A DNA stretch of 64,000 nt from Microplitis mediator (lineage: Eukaryota; Arthropoda; Insecta; Hymenoptera; Braconidae): assembly GCF_029852145.1 (NCBI RefSeq), contig NC_079974.1, positions 5,703,501 to 5,767,500 of the forward strand. The letters are read 5' to 3'. Positions within the stretch are counted from its first letter, which is position 1, and each line of letters begins with the position of its first letter. Position numbers and translations under genes: made by a program. Shown piece after piece: positions 11,315 through 24,335 of this stretch. The notes under the pieces were generated by a model. It was not told the origin of the DNA. It did not search any database and worked only from the letters and a program-made list of their open reading frames with translations.

Positions 11315-12155
11315 TTTCAATAAGAGTTTTTAATAATAATTGTAATTTTTTGTAAATAATTTTTCATGACACGGTAATTTATTACTATAAAATATTATTT
11401 TAGTTTTTATTATTTTTATAAATTAAATATTGAGTATAAGTTTTAATTGTATAAATGAATCATGATTATATTTTAAAAATGTACATTTTATTTAATAATT
11501 TTAATATATTTTTTGTAAATAATGAAATAATAATGTAATTAAAATTAATGATAATGTACCATAGGCTCAATCTTAATTTTTAAAAAATAAAATATTGAAA
11601 AAACGAATTCCTCACTCTTTATTATTTATCAATAAATTCTATTTTAATATAGTTAATTATTTTATATAAGTAATTTAATTTTAAGACTAATAATTAATTC
11701 CCCAAATTTGTAATCATTTTAAAATCTTCTAAATACACAGAATAACTACAAAAAATTAAATTCAAAATATAACTTTCTAATTTAAAAAAATAAAAATTAC
11801 TCCGGATAAAAAATTTAAAAAAAAAAATACGATCCTGAAATTAGCAGATAATTCAAAATGTTCTAATTTTTTTTTCAACAATTTAATTAGAAAAATAAAA
11901 AAAAAATAAAACAATAAAAATACGCACATGTATCAAGTTTAAAAAAACCATAGGTGTAATTTTTTTAAATGTAATGTTTAAAAAAAAATCCAAAAATTAT
12001 TAGACCTCGGCTAATTTTAGTGTCATAAAATTTTTTTTTAAGTTGAAAAAAAAAGTAATTATCTAATAATTTCCTTAACAAATATAAGGTAAAAGAGCCA
12101 GTTATTGACCCTGGCCTAGTTTCTGACCTTTGTAACTTTTTTCTTACTTACTTAA
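11315..12155. other. AT-rich 3' flank of cyclin copy A
   Basis: The flank is shared with copy B (interrupted there by the solo LTR) and partly with the inverted copy. No separate gene is visible. The insertion point of copy B's LTR corresponds to CACGG near 11370. Confidence 0.5.
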
Positions 12156-12253
12156 CCCGTTGAGAACACACGGGGTCCAGCGGGGTCTTTTTAGATTTAA
12201 AAATGCTTCAATATTTGTCTGGAGTCCATTGGACCCTATGTGTCCTCAACGGG
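12156..12253. mobile_element. 98-bp piggyBac-like MITE, TTAA duplication
   Basis: Inverted ends CCCGTTGAGAACAC and GTGTCCTCAACGGG are flanked by TTAA (12152-12155, 12254-12257). TTAA targets with CCC-starting ends fit piggyBac-derived MITEs. The same insertion is in copy B at 27245-27342, so it predates the duplication. Confidence 0.78.
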
Positions 12254-12323
12254 TTAAAAAACTATAACTTCAAAAAGAAAATCAATTTTTTCTTAATTTA
12301 TTGTAATTTATTCTGAGCCTAAT

Positions 12324-12925
12324 TAATGGCAATTTAAAAAACATAGCAAATATCAACTAAATAAGAACAAATATTTTAGCCATAAGCGGCTGAGGAAGCG
12401 ATTTTTAAGTGGAGTCTAAACAGTTTAGGTTAGGAGGATAGATAGACAAATCATAAACTAGTCGATAGAATAATTGTTTTTCTCATTAAATTAAATTTTA
12501 CATTAATTGTTATAATATAACCCCAACCAGCACTCTAAAAAAGTCAGAAACTGGGCCCCTAACCTTAGTAATTTTTCTATAAATTATAACCAAAAAATAC
12601 CGTAAAATTCTCTCAGTTTAGATTGAAAAATTATAATAATTTTATTTATGATACTGAAGTTAGCAGACGTCTAATAATTCTTTGTTTTTTTTTAGGCGAT
12701 AAACCATAACAAAAAAATATTTTTAAAAATTGCACCTGTATTTTTTAAAATTTTCTAAATGTGCATATTTTGATTTTATTTTTTTACAATTGATTTATTG
12801 AAAAATAACAATTCAATAGTTATTGGCGTAACTAGTAAGGTAAGTGATTCATAATGTGTCAGCGCGATGCGTTTAGCACGAGTCGCAGGTGCGCAGGCAC
12901 GAGCGAAGCGAGTGCATACTGCGCA
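12324..12925. other. Non-coding stretch after duplication breakpoint
   Basis: Mostly AT-rich with a short GC-richer patch at 12860-12930. I see no gene. A motif like TATGATACTGAAGTTAGCAG recurs degenerately at 17490, suggesting diverged repeat. Confidence 0.4.
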
Positions 12926-12927
12926 TA

Positions 12928-14265
12928 GTCCATCGGCTGAAGAGGAGGTCCCGTAAACATTTTTTTGGGCACCGGGTAAATCCAACTGTATCTTATGTAT
13001 TTGGGGCCAAGTATCACGAAAATCGGGTCCATTTTGTTCAAAAGTGGTGCAAACAATTGTTTATAACAATTTAATTGTTTAAATCAAAAAAACTCCCGAA
13101 CGGCTGGTTTGTTGGTGCAGTGTAGAGGAAAAAAATGTTCAGAATAAAAAAATACACAAAAAAGGTATCATGTGTTTTCTTTGCATCTCAAATATTTCGC
13201 GAGATATAATAAAAAAACGAGCCGGCGCTCGGACTTCTCCCTCGCGCACTGCCTATGCGCGAGCTCTCTCTCCGCCAAATCGCGTCAGATGCTGGATAGG
13301 CCGGAATTTTTCTAAGTTTTTTAAATTAAAAATCATAGAAAAATAAAAAAAAAATCGATTAATTGTCGATAATACCAATCGACAGCATTTTTTCTGAAAC
13401 GAATTTTTGTCGTATCGTCAAAAGACGTTTTTTTTTTTGTTCACGAATGTTATAAACAAATGGATTTTTTCAAAGTCTAGATTGGGATAAAAAAATCGAT
13501 AAAATGTTGATACTACCAATCGACAGCATTTTTTATGACACAAATTTCTGTTGTATCCACAAAAGACGTTTTTTGGTATTATCGACATTTTTTCGATTTT
13601 TTGAACCCAATCTGGACTTTGAAAAAATCCATTTGTTTATAACATTTGTGAACAAAAAAAAAACGTCTTTTGACGATACGACAAAAATTCGTTTCAGAAA
13701 AAATGCTGTCGATTGGTAGTATCAACATTTTATCGATTTTTTTATCCCAATCTAGACTGAAAAAATCCATTTGTTTATAACATTTGTGAACAAAAAAAAA
13801 AACTTCTTTTGACGATACGACAAAAATTCGTTTCAGAAAAAATGCTGTCGATTGGTAGTATCAACATTTTATCGATTTTTTTATTCCAATCTAGACTTTG
13901 AAAAAATCCACTTGTTTATAACATTTGTGAACAAAAAAAAAAACGTCTCTTGACGATACGACAAAAATTCGTTTCAGAAAAAATGCTGTCGATTGGTAGT
14001 ATCAACAATTAATCGATTTTTTTTTTTATTTTTCTATGATTTTTAATGTAAAAAACATTTTTTTTCCTCTACACTGCCCCAACAAACCAGCCGTTCGGGA
14101 GTTATTTTGATTTAAACAATTAAATTGTTATAAACAATTGTTTGCACCACTTTTGAACAAAATGGACCCGATTTTCGTGATCCTTGGCCCAAAATACATA
14201 AGATACAGTTGGATTTACCCGGTGCCAACAAAATGTTTACGGGACCTCCTCTTCAGCCGATGGAC
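12928..14265. mobile_element. Foldback element, GTCCATCGGCTGAAG ends, TA duplication
   Basis: Long inverted ends start GTCCATCGGCTGAAGAGG and are flanked by TA (12926-12927, 14266-14267). The centre holds four or five subrepeats of about 140 bp in both orientations, each with GATACGACAAAAATTCG and TGCTGTCGATTGGTAG. No transposase is present. A sister copy is at 20415-21652. The TA target suggests a Tc1/mariner-type mobiliser, by inference. Confidence 0.8.
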
Positions 14266-14267
14266 TA

Positions 14268-14941
14268 TAACGAAGTAATAGGGGAACCTGGGGCATGAAG
14301 GCCCCCCTTAAAAATTTAGTAATTTTTTTTCTTTCATTTTCGGTCAAATCATGTTATTTTTGATATTTTAAGCTGATCGGCGATATCTGGGGCATAATGG
14401 ACCACCTGAAAAAAAATTTTCTACAAAAAAATTTTTTTTTTTCTAAACTAAAATGAATTTGAAAAATTTACCAATTAAAGCTCTTTTAGGTCAATGCACT
14501 AAAAAAAAATTCGCGAAGTGTTTAACAGTTTAATATAAATTCATTGAAATGTTGAAACTCCGGACAGGAGTGAGTTGGGAATGACATAAAATCCACATCA
14601 CTCCGAGATCACTTCGCTAAAAAAACTCCCAAATTCCCCGTAAAAAAAATTTTTTTTTGTAATAGAATTTTTCATACAATCTATCACTAAAACTATATTT
14701 CTATACTATCTTTGTGTATTCATCAGGAATTCATCTGAAATTCATATATTTGTGTCAAAATCTTACTTCCACATGATATTCAGCGGATCACCTGTGGAAT
14801 ACCGCAACTTTTTTACACGGGCAATTTTTTAAGTTCATTTTTTACTTAAAAAGACTTGAAGATTGGGGGTGTATGCAGCCAGTTTACCGGGTATGGTCAA
14901 GATGGACCAGGGTTCGGATCTCCCGAATCTCCGTCGGGAAA
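14268..14941. other. Non-coding stretch between elements
   Basis: No gene seen. The part around 14700-14820 (GAATTCATCTGAAATTCATA, then a CACCTGTGGAATACCG patch) matches 20195-20330 in inverted orientation, so it is an older dispersed or locally inverted repeat. Confidence 0.5.
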
Positions 14942-15020
14942 CCCACACGGAAAAATTATATATCCGTATATATTCGGGCAAATCTGAATATATGCCGCAT
15001 ATATAATTTTTCCGTGTGGG
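14942..15020. mobile_element. 79-bp palindromic element, CCCACACGG ends, AA duplication
   Basis: CCCACACGGAAAAATTATAT is mirrored at the right end, with AA on both flanks (14940-14941, 15021-15022). It is essentially a single hairpin with no coding potential. Confidence 0.7.
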
Positions 15021-15339
15021 AAGATTGGTGGTAAAATTTGAGTTGCGGTTAATCAGAAAAAATAGTGAAAGAGTTACATGAAATTTTGTTAAAAGTTACT
15101 TTACTCTTAAAATTCTCTTTATTTATCATTTTAGTTATTACATGTTTGTTGTTACATAGTTTATGTTTCTTAAGTTATATTATTTTGTACCCGTTTGCTC
15201 GCAAACTTTACAAAGTTTGTTGATATGTTTTAATTTTGTGTTTTTATATTTATTTAGTGTTTGTGTTTCATTTTGGCTAAAAAATTTTGTTAAAAAAAAT
15301 CCCTTTATGTTAGAAGTTAGTTCTGAAAAAAATAACAAC

Positions 15340-15592
15340 AATAATAGTCGCATCGGTATTGGCGACCCAATGAGAACTTATTTAGCAGTGGAGGAAAAAT
15401 TTTCTCATCTGTGAGTGGCTCGCAATTACCGATGCAAAGTAATCAGAAAAATAACTGCGTCGGTATCCGCGAGCCAATTGAATTTTTTTTAAAGAGAGGG
15501 GAAATTTTCTCACCTGTGAGTGGCTCGCAGTTACCGATACAAAATAATAACAATAGTAATTGCGTCGGTATCTGCGATTCAATGACAATGTA
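15340..15592. repeat. Tandem array of about 107-bp units, 2.3 copies
   Basis: CGTCGGTAT recurs at about 15349, 15457 and 15562. Each unit pairs a CGGTATCCGCGAGCCA word with a near-complementary TGGCTCGCAGTTACCG word. Open frames over it follow the array and look accidental. Confidence 0.65.
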
Positions 15593-15978
15593 ATCAAAGT
15601 CACGAGAAAAATTTTGTATAATTTTCGGTGGCCTATAAAAATTATATGGAATTTTTCGGTGATAAAAATTTTGACACTCGATGATTTTCTTTGACATCTT
15701 GGGTACTCAAGTGTAATTAATTTACTTACAGGAATAATAAAATAAAATAATTTTAACTTTTCAATCTACACTTAGAGAATTTTACGGTATTTTTCATGTA
15801 ATATTTTATAGAAAAATTACTATACGTATTGTATAGCATGACGGCATTATAAAATTTGTAATTTTGACAAAGCAACATATTTAAATTTATTTTAAAAATT
15901 TTTACTGACTACATCGCAATTTATTATACTGAATTAGAGTATTGAGTATAAAATGAAAGCAACAAATGAAAAAAAAAT

Positions 15979-16754
15979 AGGTCTGTCAGTTGACCCTGCG
16001 GGCCAGCCCCAAAACTTCCCGCTGTTTTCGAGCTCAAGAACCTCGAAAACATTATTGTGAATACATTTTCGAGCTCGAAAATACGTTTGTATGCTGATGT
16101 TTTCGAAAAAAAACGTTTTTCACCATTTTTTCTCCAACGATATCTCTCAAACGAATAAACCGATTGAGACGGTTGAGGTGGCAATCGACGCGTTTTATCA
16201 AGTTCTAAAGCTGATCAAATTTTGAATTCGATTTATCGAGTTGTTTTTGAGATATTTCAGAAAAAATAAAAATTTTTTTTTTTAATTCTTTCGACAACGG
16301 TTTCTTTTGAACGAATAAACCGATTTTGATGGTTGAAGTGGCATCCGACGCGGCTTATAAAGCTCTAGAGCCCAGTTCATTTTGGAATCAATCTATGGAG
16401 CACATTAAAAGTTATCCAAAAAAAACATTTTTGAAAAAATTTTATTTTTGGAATATCTCTGAACGAGCCCTACCGATCAAGCTCAATTTTCTCACGGCTT
16501 CAAGATATTGACAATCCGCGTCGAATGACACCTTAAAGTTCAAAAGCGGTTCATCCGTTCAAAAGATACAGGTATTTACATACGTACGTACGTACGTACA
16601 TACATACACTCGGATATGATCTTGAAATAAGTCAGAATAGCTTCCTAGGACCTCAAAACGTCGACATCTGATGGAAATTCGATTTTCGTAAATCGGACAG
16701 AAACCAATAACTTCCCGAATTTTTGAAAATTTACAATTTTCTTAGCGGGAAGTT
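15979..16754 (+). repeat. Dispersed repeat, AACTTCCCGC family, copy 1
   Basis: It begins GGTCTGTCAGTTGACCCTGC, runs through AACTTCCCGCTG and an internal TACGTACG/TACATACA microsatellite, and ends AGCGGGAAGTTA. Other copies are at 45221-46025 (same strand), 47584-47868 and 48073-49099 (reversed) and 63576-64000, with a fragment near 5500. No protein is encoded. The class is not determined. Confidence 0.8.
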
Positions 16755-16889
16755 AAAAATTCATAATTTTCAAAATATATTTCGATATTTTTTGTCTGCT
16801 TCCACTAATAAACCGATTTTTCTCTTCCCGACCTCAAAAATTCAAGAATTTTATATCAATAAAGTTTCTATTTATTTATTTTAATAATT

Positions 16890-17420
16890 CTAATTTTTAA
16901 GAATTATGAAAATCTGAATTTTCAAATTACGGCTTTCTTTTCAGTCCTAAGAAAAAATAATAAGAGACATTTTTTTTTTTTTTAATTAAATTCTGAACAA
17001 CTTTTACTCGAAAAATTTGTTTATACGGCCAATATTTTCACCGTAATTCTAAAATTAATATTCATATGAATAATTCAAATTTTTGATAATTGTGGAAATC
17101 TTAATTTTGAAATTACGGTTTTCTTTTTAGTCCTAAGAAAAAATAATAAAAGACATTTTTTTTTTTTTTAATTAAATTCTGAACAACTTTTACTCGAAAA
17201 ATTTGTTTATACGGCCAATATTTTCACCGTAATTCTAAAATTAATATTCATATGAATAATTCAAATTTTTGATAATTGTGGAAATCTTAATTTTGAAATT
17301 ACGGTTTTCTTTTTAGTCCTAAGAAAAAATAATAAGAGACATTTTTTTTTTTAATTAAATTTTCTAGGACTTTTGCTTAAAAAATTTTTTTCAACAACCA
17401 ATATTTTTTCCGTAATTTCA
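16890..17420. repeat. Tandem array, about 2.9 units of 186 bp
   Basis: CCGTAATTCT begins at 17041 and again at 17227, with a degraded unit around 17410 and a partial one at 16894. Units contain GTCCTAAGAAAAAATAATA. There is no coding potential. Confidence 0.85.
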
Positions 17421-17989
17421 AAAATTTGACACCAGTATTTATTATTGCTTGATTTTAAATTAAAGCAAAAATCTTGGCCCTATTTATGACACTGAAAGTA
17501 GCCGACGTCTAATTTTTGAATTTTTTTTTCAAACATGACATTTTAAAAAATTGCACCTATAGTTTTTTTAATTTCATATATGAGCAATTATTTTTTTTTA
17601 ATTAAATTCTTGAAAAATACATTTGAAAATTTTTAACTGTCTGCTAACTTCAGGATCATATTTTTTTTTTAAATTTTTTATTCGAAGATAATTTGTATTT
17701 TTTAAAAATAGAAAGTGATATTTTGAACTAAATTTTTGATTTTTATTCTGCATTCATTAAAAAATTTTATAAAAATTTAATTTGGAAAAATTAACTAAGT
17801 GTAAGTGCAGTAGACATCCGACAATTTTTTAATTACATCTAAAAAAATTAAATAATTAAAGTAATAAAATTTTTAAAAAATGCATCTACTGAATTTCGAA
17901 TTGTCTAAATATGAATTTTTCATTTTATTTTGTAAACATTTTAATTTATTATTTCAAAGTTTGAAAAATTGTCAGATGTTCGCTAACTT

Positions 17990-20090
17990 TACTGTCATAA
18001 AAATTAATTATTACTCTTAAAATAAAATTACTTATATAAAATAATTAATTATATTAAAATCAAAACAAAAAGAGGATTTCGTTTTATTAATATTTTATTT
18101 TTCAAAAGACATGATTAAGTCTATGGTGCATTATCATTAATTTTAATTACATTATTATTTAATTATTTACAAAAAATATATTAAACTTATTAAATAAAAA
18201 GTAAATTTTTAAAATATAATTTACTATTTTACTATTTACTATTTACATAAAAAACTTAATATTTAATTTATGAAAATAATAAAACCTACATTAATATTTT
18301 ACAATAAAAAATAACTGGATGATAAATAATTATGTACAAAAAAGTAAAAAATTATTGAAACTACAAAAGCTTACGTCTCTTAGCAGAACACAAAATACTG
18401 CCCATGTCGTAATTATTTTGATGCTTACGGCTGTGGTCCAGATCCGCTTCAGTTGAGGGTACAAGCTGGCAGGTACTTCCAATGAAATTATCCTGAACTT
18501 CTACATCAGGAGGTGAAGAAGTCGATGATCCATCTGATTCAGATTTTTTCTTCATCAGTCTATCACCGATACTCGTGATAGCTGATTTTTCGTCGGGTCC
18601 TTGGCTTCTCGACTTCAGGGTTACCGGAAACAATTTCTGGATCCGATGAACTGGGGGTCGTCGCTATCCGATTCACTGCAGTCACTTTGACCGATGAATT
18701 TTTAAATAATCCCATCACCCAGTTTTTTATCCTGGGTGACATTTTATCTAAAACCGCTTTGAACTCCCTGTCCATCTTAATCAGTAAATCGAAGGTCACT
18801 TTGGTGTCGAGGAGCCAAAACCAAAGATTCCCGTCTATGACTTGGGGAATCTTCCACTGCGATGATTGGATGGTGAAATAAATACAGAATGACGCCACAA
18901 CTGCCGGTTTATATTTCACGCACATTGACGTCATCTGTAAAGTGTAATTAGCCATCTGCAGGAAAATCTTGCATAATTCCTTGCAAGCTTTTATTTCCCC
19001 ACAGAATTTCTTGATGTAATGATGAGGGTGACTAACCCCCATCTTGAATCCAAGTGTTCCCAGAAGAAGTTGCTCATTTGAAGTTAGTGCCTTGACCTTC
19101 TCCTGGTTCTCGGCAAAAGTAGTGTCCAGTTGGTGAGCTTCGTATTTGTTAAGGCAGACATGAAGAGCGCTGATGACCGCCTGCGATTTTTGTGGCTCTT
19201 CTTCCACCTTTGCCGCCAGAAAAATCGCTGCCGTGGCAATTTCATACCGGTGAAACTTGGCTAATGAATGGTGAATAAAGAATCTGTGCATGTACACAAT
19301 GGCAGTGTGCACACAGACTTCTGACAACTTTAGCCGCTTGCCCAAATCAGTTATAAGGTAAGCGGCTTGTTGTTTGTGATCTCGCTCCTTCTCCGCGCTG
19401 ATGCCATCCTTGAAACTAGGAGAGTTCTTCAACTCTTCTTTGCTGAAATACCAATTTTGAGCCATTTTTATTCACAATTTTTCACTGTTAATTTAACTTC
19501 ACTGGAAACTTTCTTACTCTGCACTGGAACAGCTTAAGCACTTTGAAATAACACAATTTGGTTTTTTCCGTAACTTTTGAAATATTCTCAGACGAACTGT
19601 TGGGTATGAAGTTCGAGAATAAAGTGAGGAAATATTGACAAGACACTAAAATTTAAGGGATTTTATAACAAAAGAAATTGTCACAACAATGGGTATGGGG
19701 GTAATTAAAAAGTAATAGTTTGGGGCTGAAGAAATGTACCTGATGTAATTAGGAAAAGGTAATTAGACTTAGAACTCACAATATTATGGTCATTAAGGTC
19801 TGCATATTCACGTGTGAACGTAATTACTATTCCTGTGAAAGACCAAATGGCAAATAATTAAGTTTGTCATTATATATTTATGCCGAAGTCTCAAATAATA
19901 GATTTAAAATTTTCTGAAAATTAAAGTATACGGAAATAAATTACCTGTGTACATTAAGAGGCGACAAATAACATAATGACGGTAATCAGTAAATAGTATC
20001 ATTTTAAATAGGTATTCTTTCATTTACAATTCAAACGTAAATAATTATAAAATAAATATTAAAATTTATTGTCTATGCAGGAAAAATTAA
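17990..20090 (-). repeat. Older inverted copy of the cyclin segment
   Basis: The reverse complement matches the cyclin gene and its flanks (roughly 9530-11700 of copy A), including the upstream stretch around GCCCCAAACTATTAG. Divergence is much higher than between copies A and B, so this duplication is older. Confidence 0.85.
18361..19465 (-). pseudogene. CycT: Cyclin T-like paralog, frameshifted near C-terminus
   Basis: The first 300 codons read from 19465 down to 18563 and contain complete cyclin boxes with the AAKVEEEPQK motif. About 11 of the first 100 residues differ from the other copies. After KISYHEYR one extra G (C on the plus strand, within 18566-18567) shifts the frame into an immediate stop. 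The displaced tail DRLMKKKSESDGSS...KRRKL remains readable in the next frame down to 18361. The gene may therefore be a decaying pseudogene or a functional shortened cyclin lacking the basic tail. The clean cyclin box argues that constraint lasted until recently. Confidence 0.82.
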
Positions 20091-20414
20091 TTTTTGGAAT
20101 TTAAAATTTGTAATTTGAAAATTAAAAAATTATGATGTGTATTATAAAATTTATTTTTTATATTGACATCCAGGTTTCGGGTTTTAATTTTAAACATCAC
20201 CCGTGTAAAAAATTGCGAAATTTCGCCGGTAATTCACAGGTGATCAGCTGAATATCATGCGTAAGTCATATTTTGACACAAATATGAATTTCAGATGATT
20301 TTCGGATGAATATCAAAAGATAATATGTAAAAAAAAGTTAGTAATAGATTGTAATGATTTTATTATAAGTTGACACGTAGAATGGGAGATATTTTTTTTA
20401 AATTAGCAGTAATA

Positions 20415-21652
20415 GTCCATCGGCTGAAGAGGAGGTCCCGTAAACATTTTGTTGGCACCGGGTAAATCCAACTGTATCTTATGTATTTTGGGCCAATGAT
20501 CACGAAAATTGGGTCCATTTTGTTCAAAAGTGGTGCAAACAATTGTTTATAACAATTTAATTGTTTAAATCAAAATAACTCCCGAACGGCTGGTTTGTTG
20601 AGGCAGTGTAGAAAAAAAAAATGTTTAGAATAAAAAAATACACAAAAAAGGTATCGTGTGTTTTTTTTGCATCTCAAATATTTCGCGAGATATAATAAAA
20701 AAACGAGCCGGCGCTCGGACCTCTCCCTCGCGCACTAGCGACTGCTTATGCGCGAGCTTTCTCTCCGCCAAATCGCGTCAGATGCTGGATGGGCCGGAAT
20801 TTTTTAAATTAAAAATCATAGAAAAATAAAAAAAAAATCGATTAATTGTCGATACTACCAATCGACAGCATTTTTTCTGAAACGAATTTTTGTCGTATCG
20901 TCAAAAGACGTTTTTTTTTTTGTTCACAAATGTTATAAACAAATGGATTTTTTCAAAGTCCGAAATGGGTTCAAAAAATCGAAAAAATGTCGATACTACC
21001 AAAAAACGTTTTTTGACGATACGACAGAAATTCGTTTCATAAAAAACGCTGTCGATTGGTAGTATCGACAATTAATCGATTTTTTGAACCCAATCTGGAC
21101 TTTGAAAAAATCCATTTGTTTATAACATTTGTGAACAAAAAACAAACGTCTTTTGACGATACGACAAAAATTCGTTTCAGAAAAAATGCTGTCGATTGGT
21201 AGTATCGACAATTAATCGATTTTTTTTTTTATTTTTCTATGATTTTCAATTTAAAAAACTTAGAAAAATTCCGGTCTATCCAGCATCTGACGCGATTTGG
21301 CGGAGAGAGCTCGCGCATAGGCAGTCGCTAGTGCGCGAGGAAGAGGTCCGAGCGCCGGCTCGTTTTATTATTATATCTCGCGAAATATTTGAGATGCAAA
21401 AAAAACACATGATATTTTTTTTGTGTATTTTTTTATTCTAAACATTTATTTTCCTCTACACTGCCGCAACAAACCAGCCGTTCGGGAGTTATTTTGATTT
21501 AAACAATTAAATTGTTATAAACAATTGTTTGCACCACTTTTGAACAAAATGGACCCAATTTTCGTGATCCTTGGCCCTAAATACATAAGATACAGTTGGA
21601 TTTACCCGGTGCCAACAAAATGTTTACGGGACCTCCTCTTCAGCCGATGGAC
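20415..21652. mobile_element. Foldback element, GTCCATCGGCTGAAG ends, second copy
   Basis: Same family as 12928-14265, flanked by TA (20413-20414, 21653-21654). It has long terminal inverted regions including a GAGCCGGCGCTCGGAC stretch, and fewer internal 140-bp subrepeats. Open frames within it follow the repeats. Confidence 0.82.
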
Positions 21653-21654
21653 TA

Positions 21655-22385
21655 TCACCACTTTACGACTGTCGCGACAAATTTGTTGCCAGGATTAGTG
21701 TTTCGTCTACGGTGCACCTGCTTGCTATAGGCACTACCGCTCAAAATTTTAATGTGACAAATAAATACCATGTAATATGAACAAAAAACTCTTTTTACTA
21801 GATATTCATTGGGACAAAACTCTGTAATAACAGAAGGCATTCACAGAATTTAAACATCTCGTCACTTAAAGAAATTTGTAAAGAAACACAAATACTTAAA
21901 TAACTTTAGAATTTTACAAGATAATAATTTGTAAGATCTCGGGGAAAAACACAAGTCTCGAGAATCTTATTTTCTCAAACACTGCCTGTTTAGTTGACCC
22001 TTTAGAGTCTGACCTTGAAACCCCACTCTTCGGTCTGGCGGAGCCCGATAGAATTAGGAAGAGCGCGAAGCAAATGTGACAGGGCCGTATTATAGGGCGA
22101 AGAATTTCACCTAACCGGGAAGTAACAATTATTTTATTTTTTATTTTTAATTTATCAAATAATAAATATCAAAGGACTTAAATTCAAAGTAAGAACAATA
22201 TTTGGCTTCATTATAAATATAGTTAAGTAATATTGCAATTACATAGCAATGTATAAAATTTTTTTAATTTTTCTAACCTTACTTTTGGAGACTATTTCCT
22301 CACGTCAACAATACTAACTACGGCTCTGTCGATGAACGCAGCGCGAGTTTCAAACGAGTGGAAGGGTACTCACAGGCTCACTAAT
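21655..22385. other. Stretch left of duplication copy B, no gene recognised
   Basis: Mixed composition with a GC-richer patch near 22000-22090. It may belong to the duplicated unit, but the counterpart would lie left of the window. No frame or RNA is recognised. Confidence 0.4.
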
Positions 22386-23075
22386 ACTCTCACATGTCAC
22401 TCATACATGCTCACGGGACTCTACGATTCGCGCTCTCCCCACTAGTCTCAAACGGAGACGTTTCGAGATCCTCTGACTCTAAAGGATTAAATAATAGGAT
22501 CAGAGAAAATTGTGTAATTTATTTAATAAAAACAAAAGTGTTGTGAAATAATGTAATTTTTGCAAGATTGCGGAAAAACTCTGGTACCTAAATCAGACGA
22601 TACTTAAACCGATGAAGAACCTCGATAAAACCGGGATATTCTATGTTGATCATAGAAGAGAATGTTGGCATAGAAGCGTCTCGGGTCTTAAAACATCATA
22701 CGACAGGGAAAAATCTTAACAACGTTGAGTGACAGCCCGGGTGCAGAATAGACGGAGCAGCTGGTCAAGAGGAGACTCGATCTTGCTGAAAGGAGTCGCT
22801 CACATGACGCCAGATGGGGTAAGCCCCTAGGATGGGCCCAATCGGCACTTATACCATCACCTCAGACTTGAAATTTGCAATAATTTCATGCAGGTTTTGC
22901 TCAGACAGTACGACGGAACCTTTTGGTACCCCTAGCTCTCAAAACATAATTTGTAAATTCATTCTTAATAATATATTGACAATGTTGATTTATGCCGCCT
23001 TTAACCAAAAATTTACATTATTTAAACATTTTCTTTAGTTCATATTTATTTTATATAAAAAAAAATTTCACGCAT

Positions 23076-23873
23076 CCCGCATGCAAAAACTTCATATCTG
23101 AAAAAATATATGAATATTACAATGTGATATATTGCACAATATATAAAATAATATTTATATTTTTGCCATATTAATATATGATAATATACTGAAAAAAATA
23201 TATTGATCATAAATTTATCAATATAACTTTTTTCATGTATGTTTAGCATATATATCTTGGTATATTTTATTATATATTGATATATTGTATTGAAAGTAGT
23301 ATCTTTGTTAATATACAGTATGATGTATATTTTTTATACAAGTTTTCCAGTATATTGCAAAATATTTAATACTATACATATTTTTCGTACTATGGTATGT
23401 TACATAGCAAAAACCATGCATTTCAGTTTGCAATTTTCATTTCTATGCTATTAGGCAGCTTTAAAAAAATATAGGCGTGTAAAGACTATAATTTTTAATA
23501 TATCGAGAAAAAAATAATTTTTTATCTATTGGAAAAATATACCATAAACCATAGATTTAAACATATAAGTTCTTCCATATACAGACAATATATCACAAAT
23601 TATATGACTCAAAATATATGTAAATTTTATTATATTGTACTTTATAAATTACATATATACCATCCATATATGACAAAAATATATTGAGAATTATATGAGA
23701 TTATATATATACAGAAATATAAAACATTATATGAAAAGAAATATATTATTAAAAATATATACTCCAATATATGTAAAAAACATATATTTGTGAATATATA
23801 TATTTTTGCAGCCATATATTTATCACATATTCACCATATATATTTTTAACAATATATAACTTTTCCATGCGGG
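23076..23873. mobile_element. Uninterrupted AT-rich CCCGCATG-ended element
   Basis: The ends CCCGCATGCAAAAACTT and the complement of CATGCGGG bracket an ATATAT-rich body. It is the intact state of 691-9518. A relative with a clean TA duplication is at 52795-53795. The flanks here (AT, GA) do not match. Confidence 0.55.
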
Positions 23874-24319
23874 GAACTCAAATATTAATTTTTCCTGTAT
23901 AAACAATAAATTTTAATATTTATTCTATAATTATTTGCGTTTGAATTACAAGTTAAAGAATTACTATTTAGAATGATAATATTTACTAATGACATCATCA
24001 TTATATTATTTGTCGCCTCTTAATGTACACAGTTAATTTATTTCCGTGTACTTTAATTTTCAGAAAATTTCAAATTCATTATTTGAGACTTCCACATAAA
24101 TATTCAATTACGAACTTAATTATTTGCCATCAGGTCTTGAGTCGTTCACAGAAAAATTAATTATATTCAAACCCTAATGACCATAATATTTTGAGTCATT
24201 AGTCTAATGACCTTTTCTACCTCAGGTAAATTTCTTCAGCCCCAAACTATTAGTTTCTAATTACCCCCATATCCATTGTTGTGACAATTGCACTAGGACA
24301 AAATCTTAAACTGCTTTGT

Positions 24320-24335
24320 TATAAAATCCTATAAA
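24320..24335 (+). promoter_or_regulatory. Putative TATA boxes upstream of cyclin copy B
   Basis: Two TATAAA motifs at 24320-24325 and 24330-24335 sit at the same distance from the start codon as in copy A. Confidence 0.35.

Larger units (their letters stand above)
1..12323. repeat. Segmental duplication, copy A (left end outside window)
   Basis: Position 1 aligns with 22386 and the match runs to 12323 / 27413, after which the sequences diverge abruptly. The aligned parts (1-837, 2327-2419, 7414-7907, 9428-12323) are nearly identical to copy B. Copy A carries three extra blocks: 840-2324, 2420-7413 and about 7908-9427. The left boundary lies beyond the window. Confidence 0.92.

Noticed and set aside
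15163..15414. 83-codon hydrophobic frame
   Set aside because: AT-rich, low complexity, no acceptor or domain, and it runs into the tandem array.
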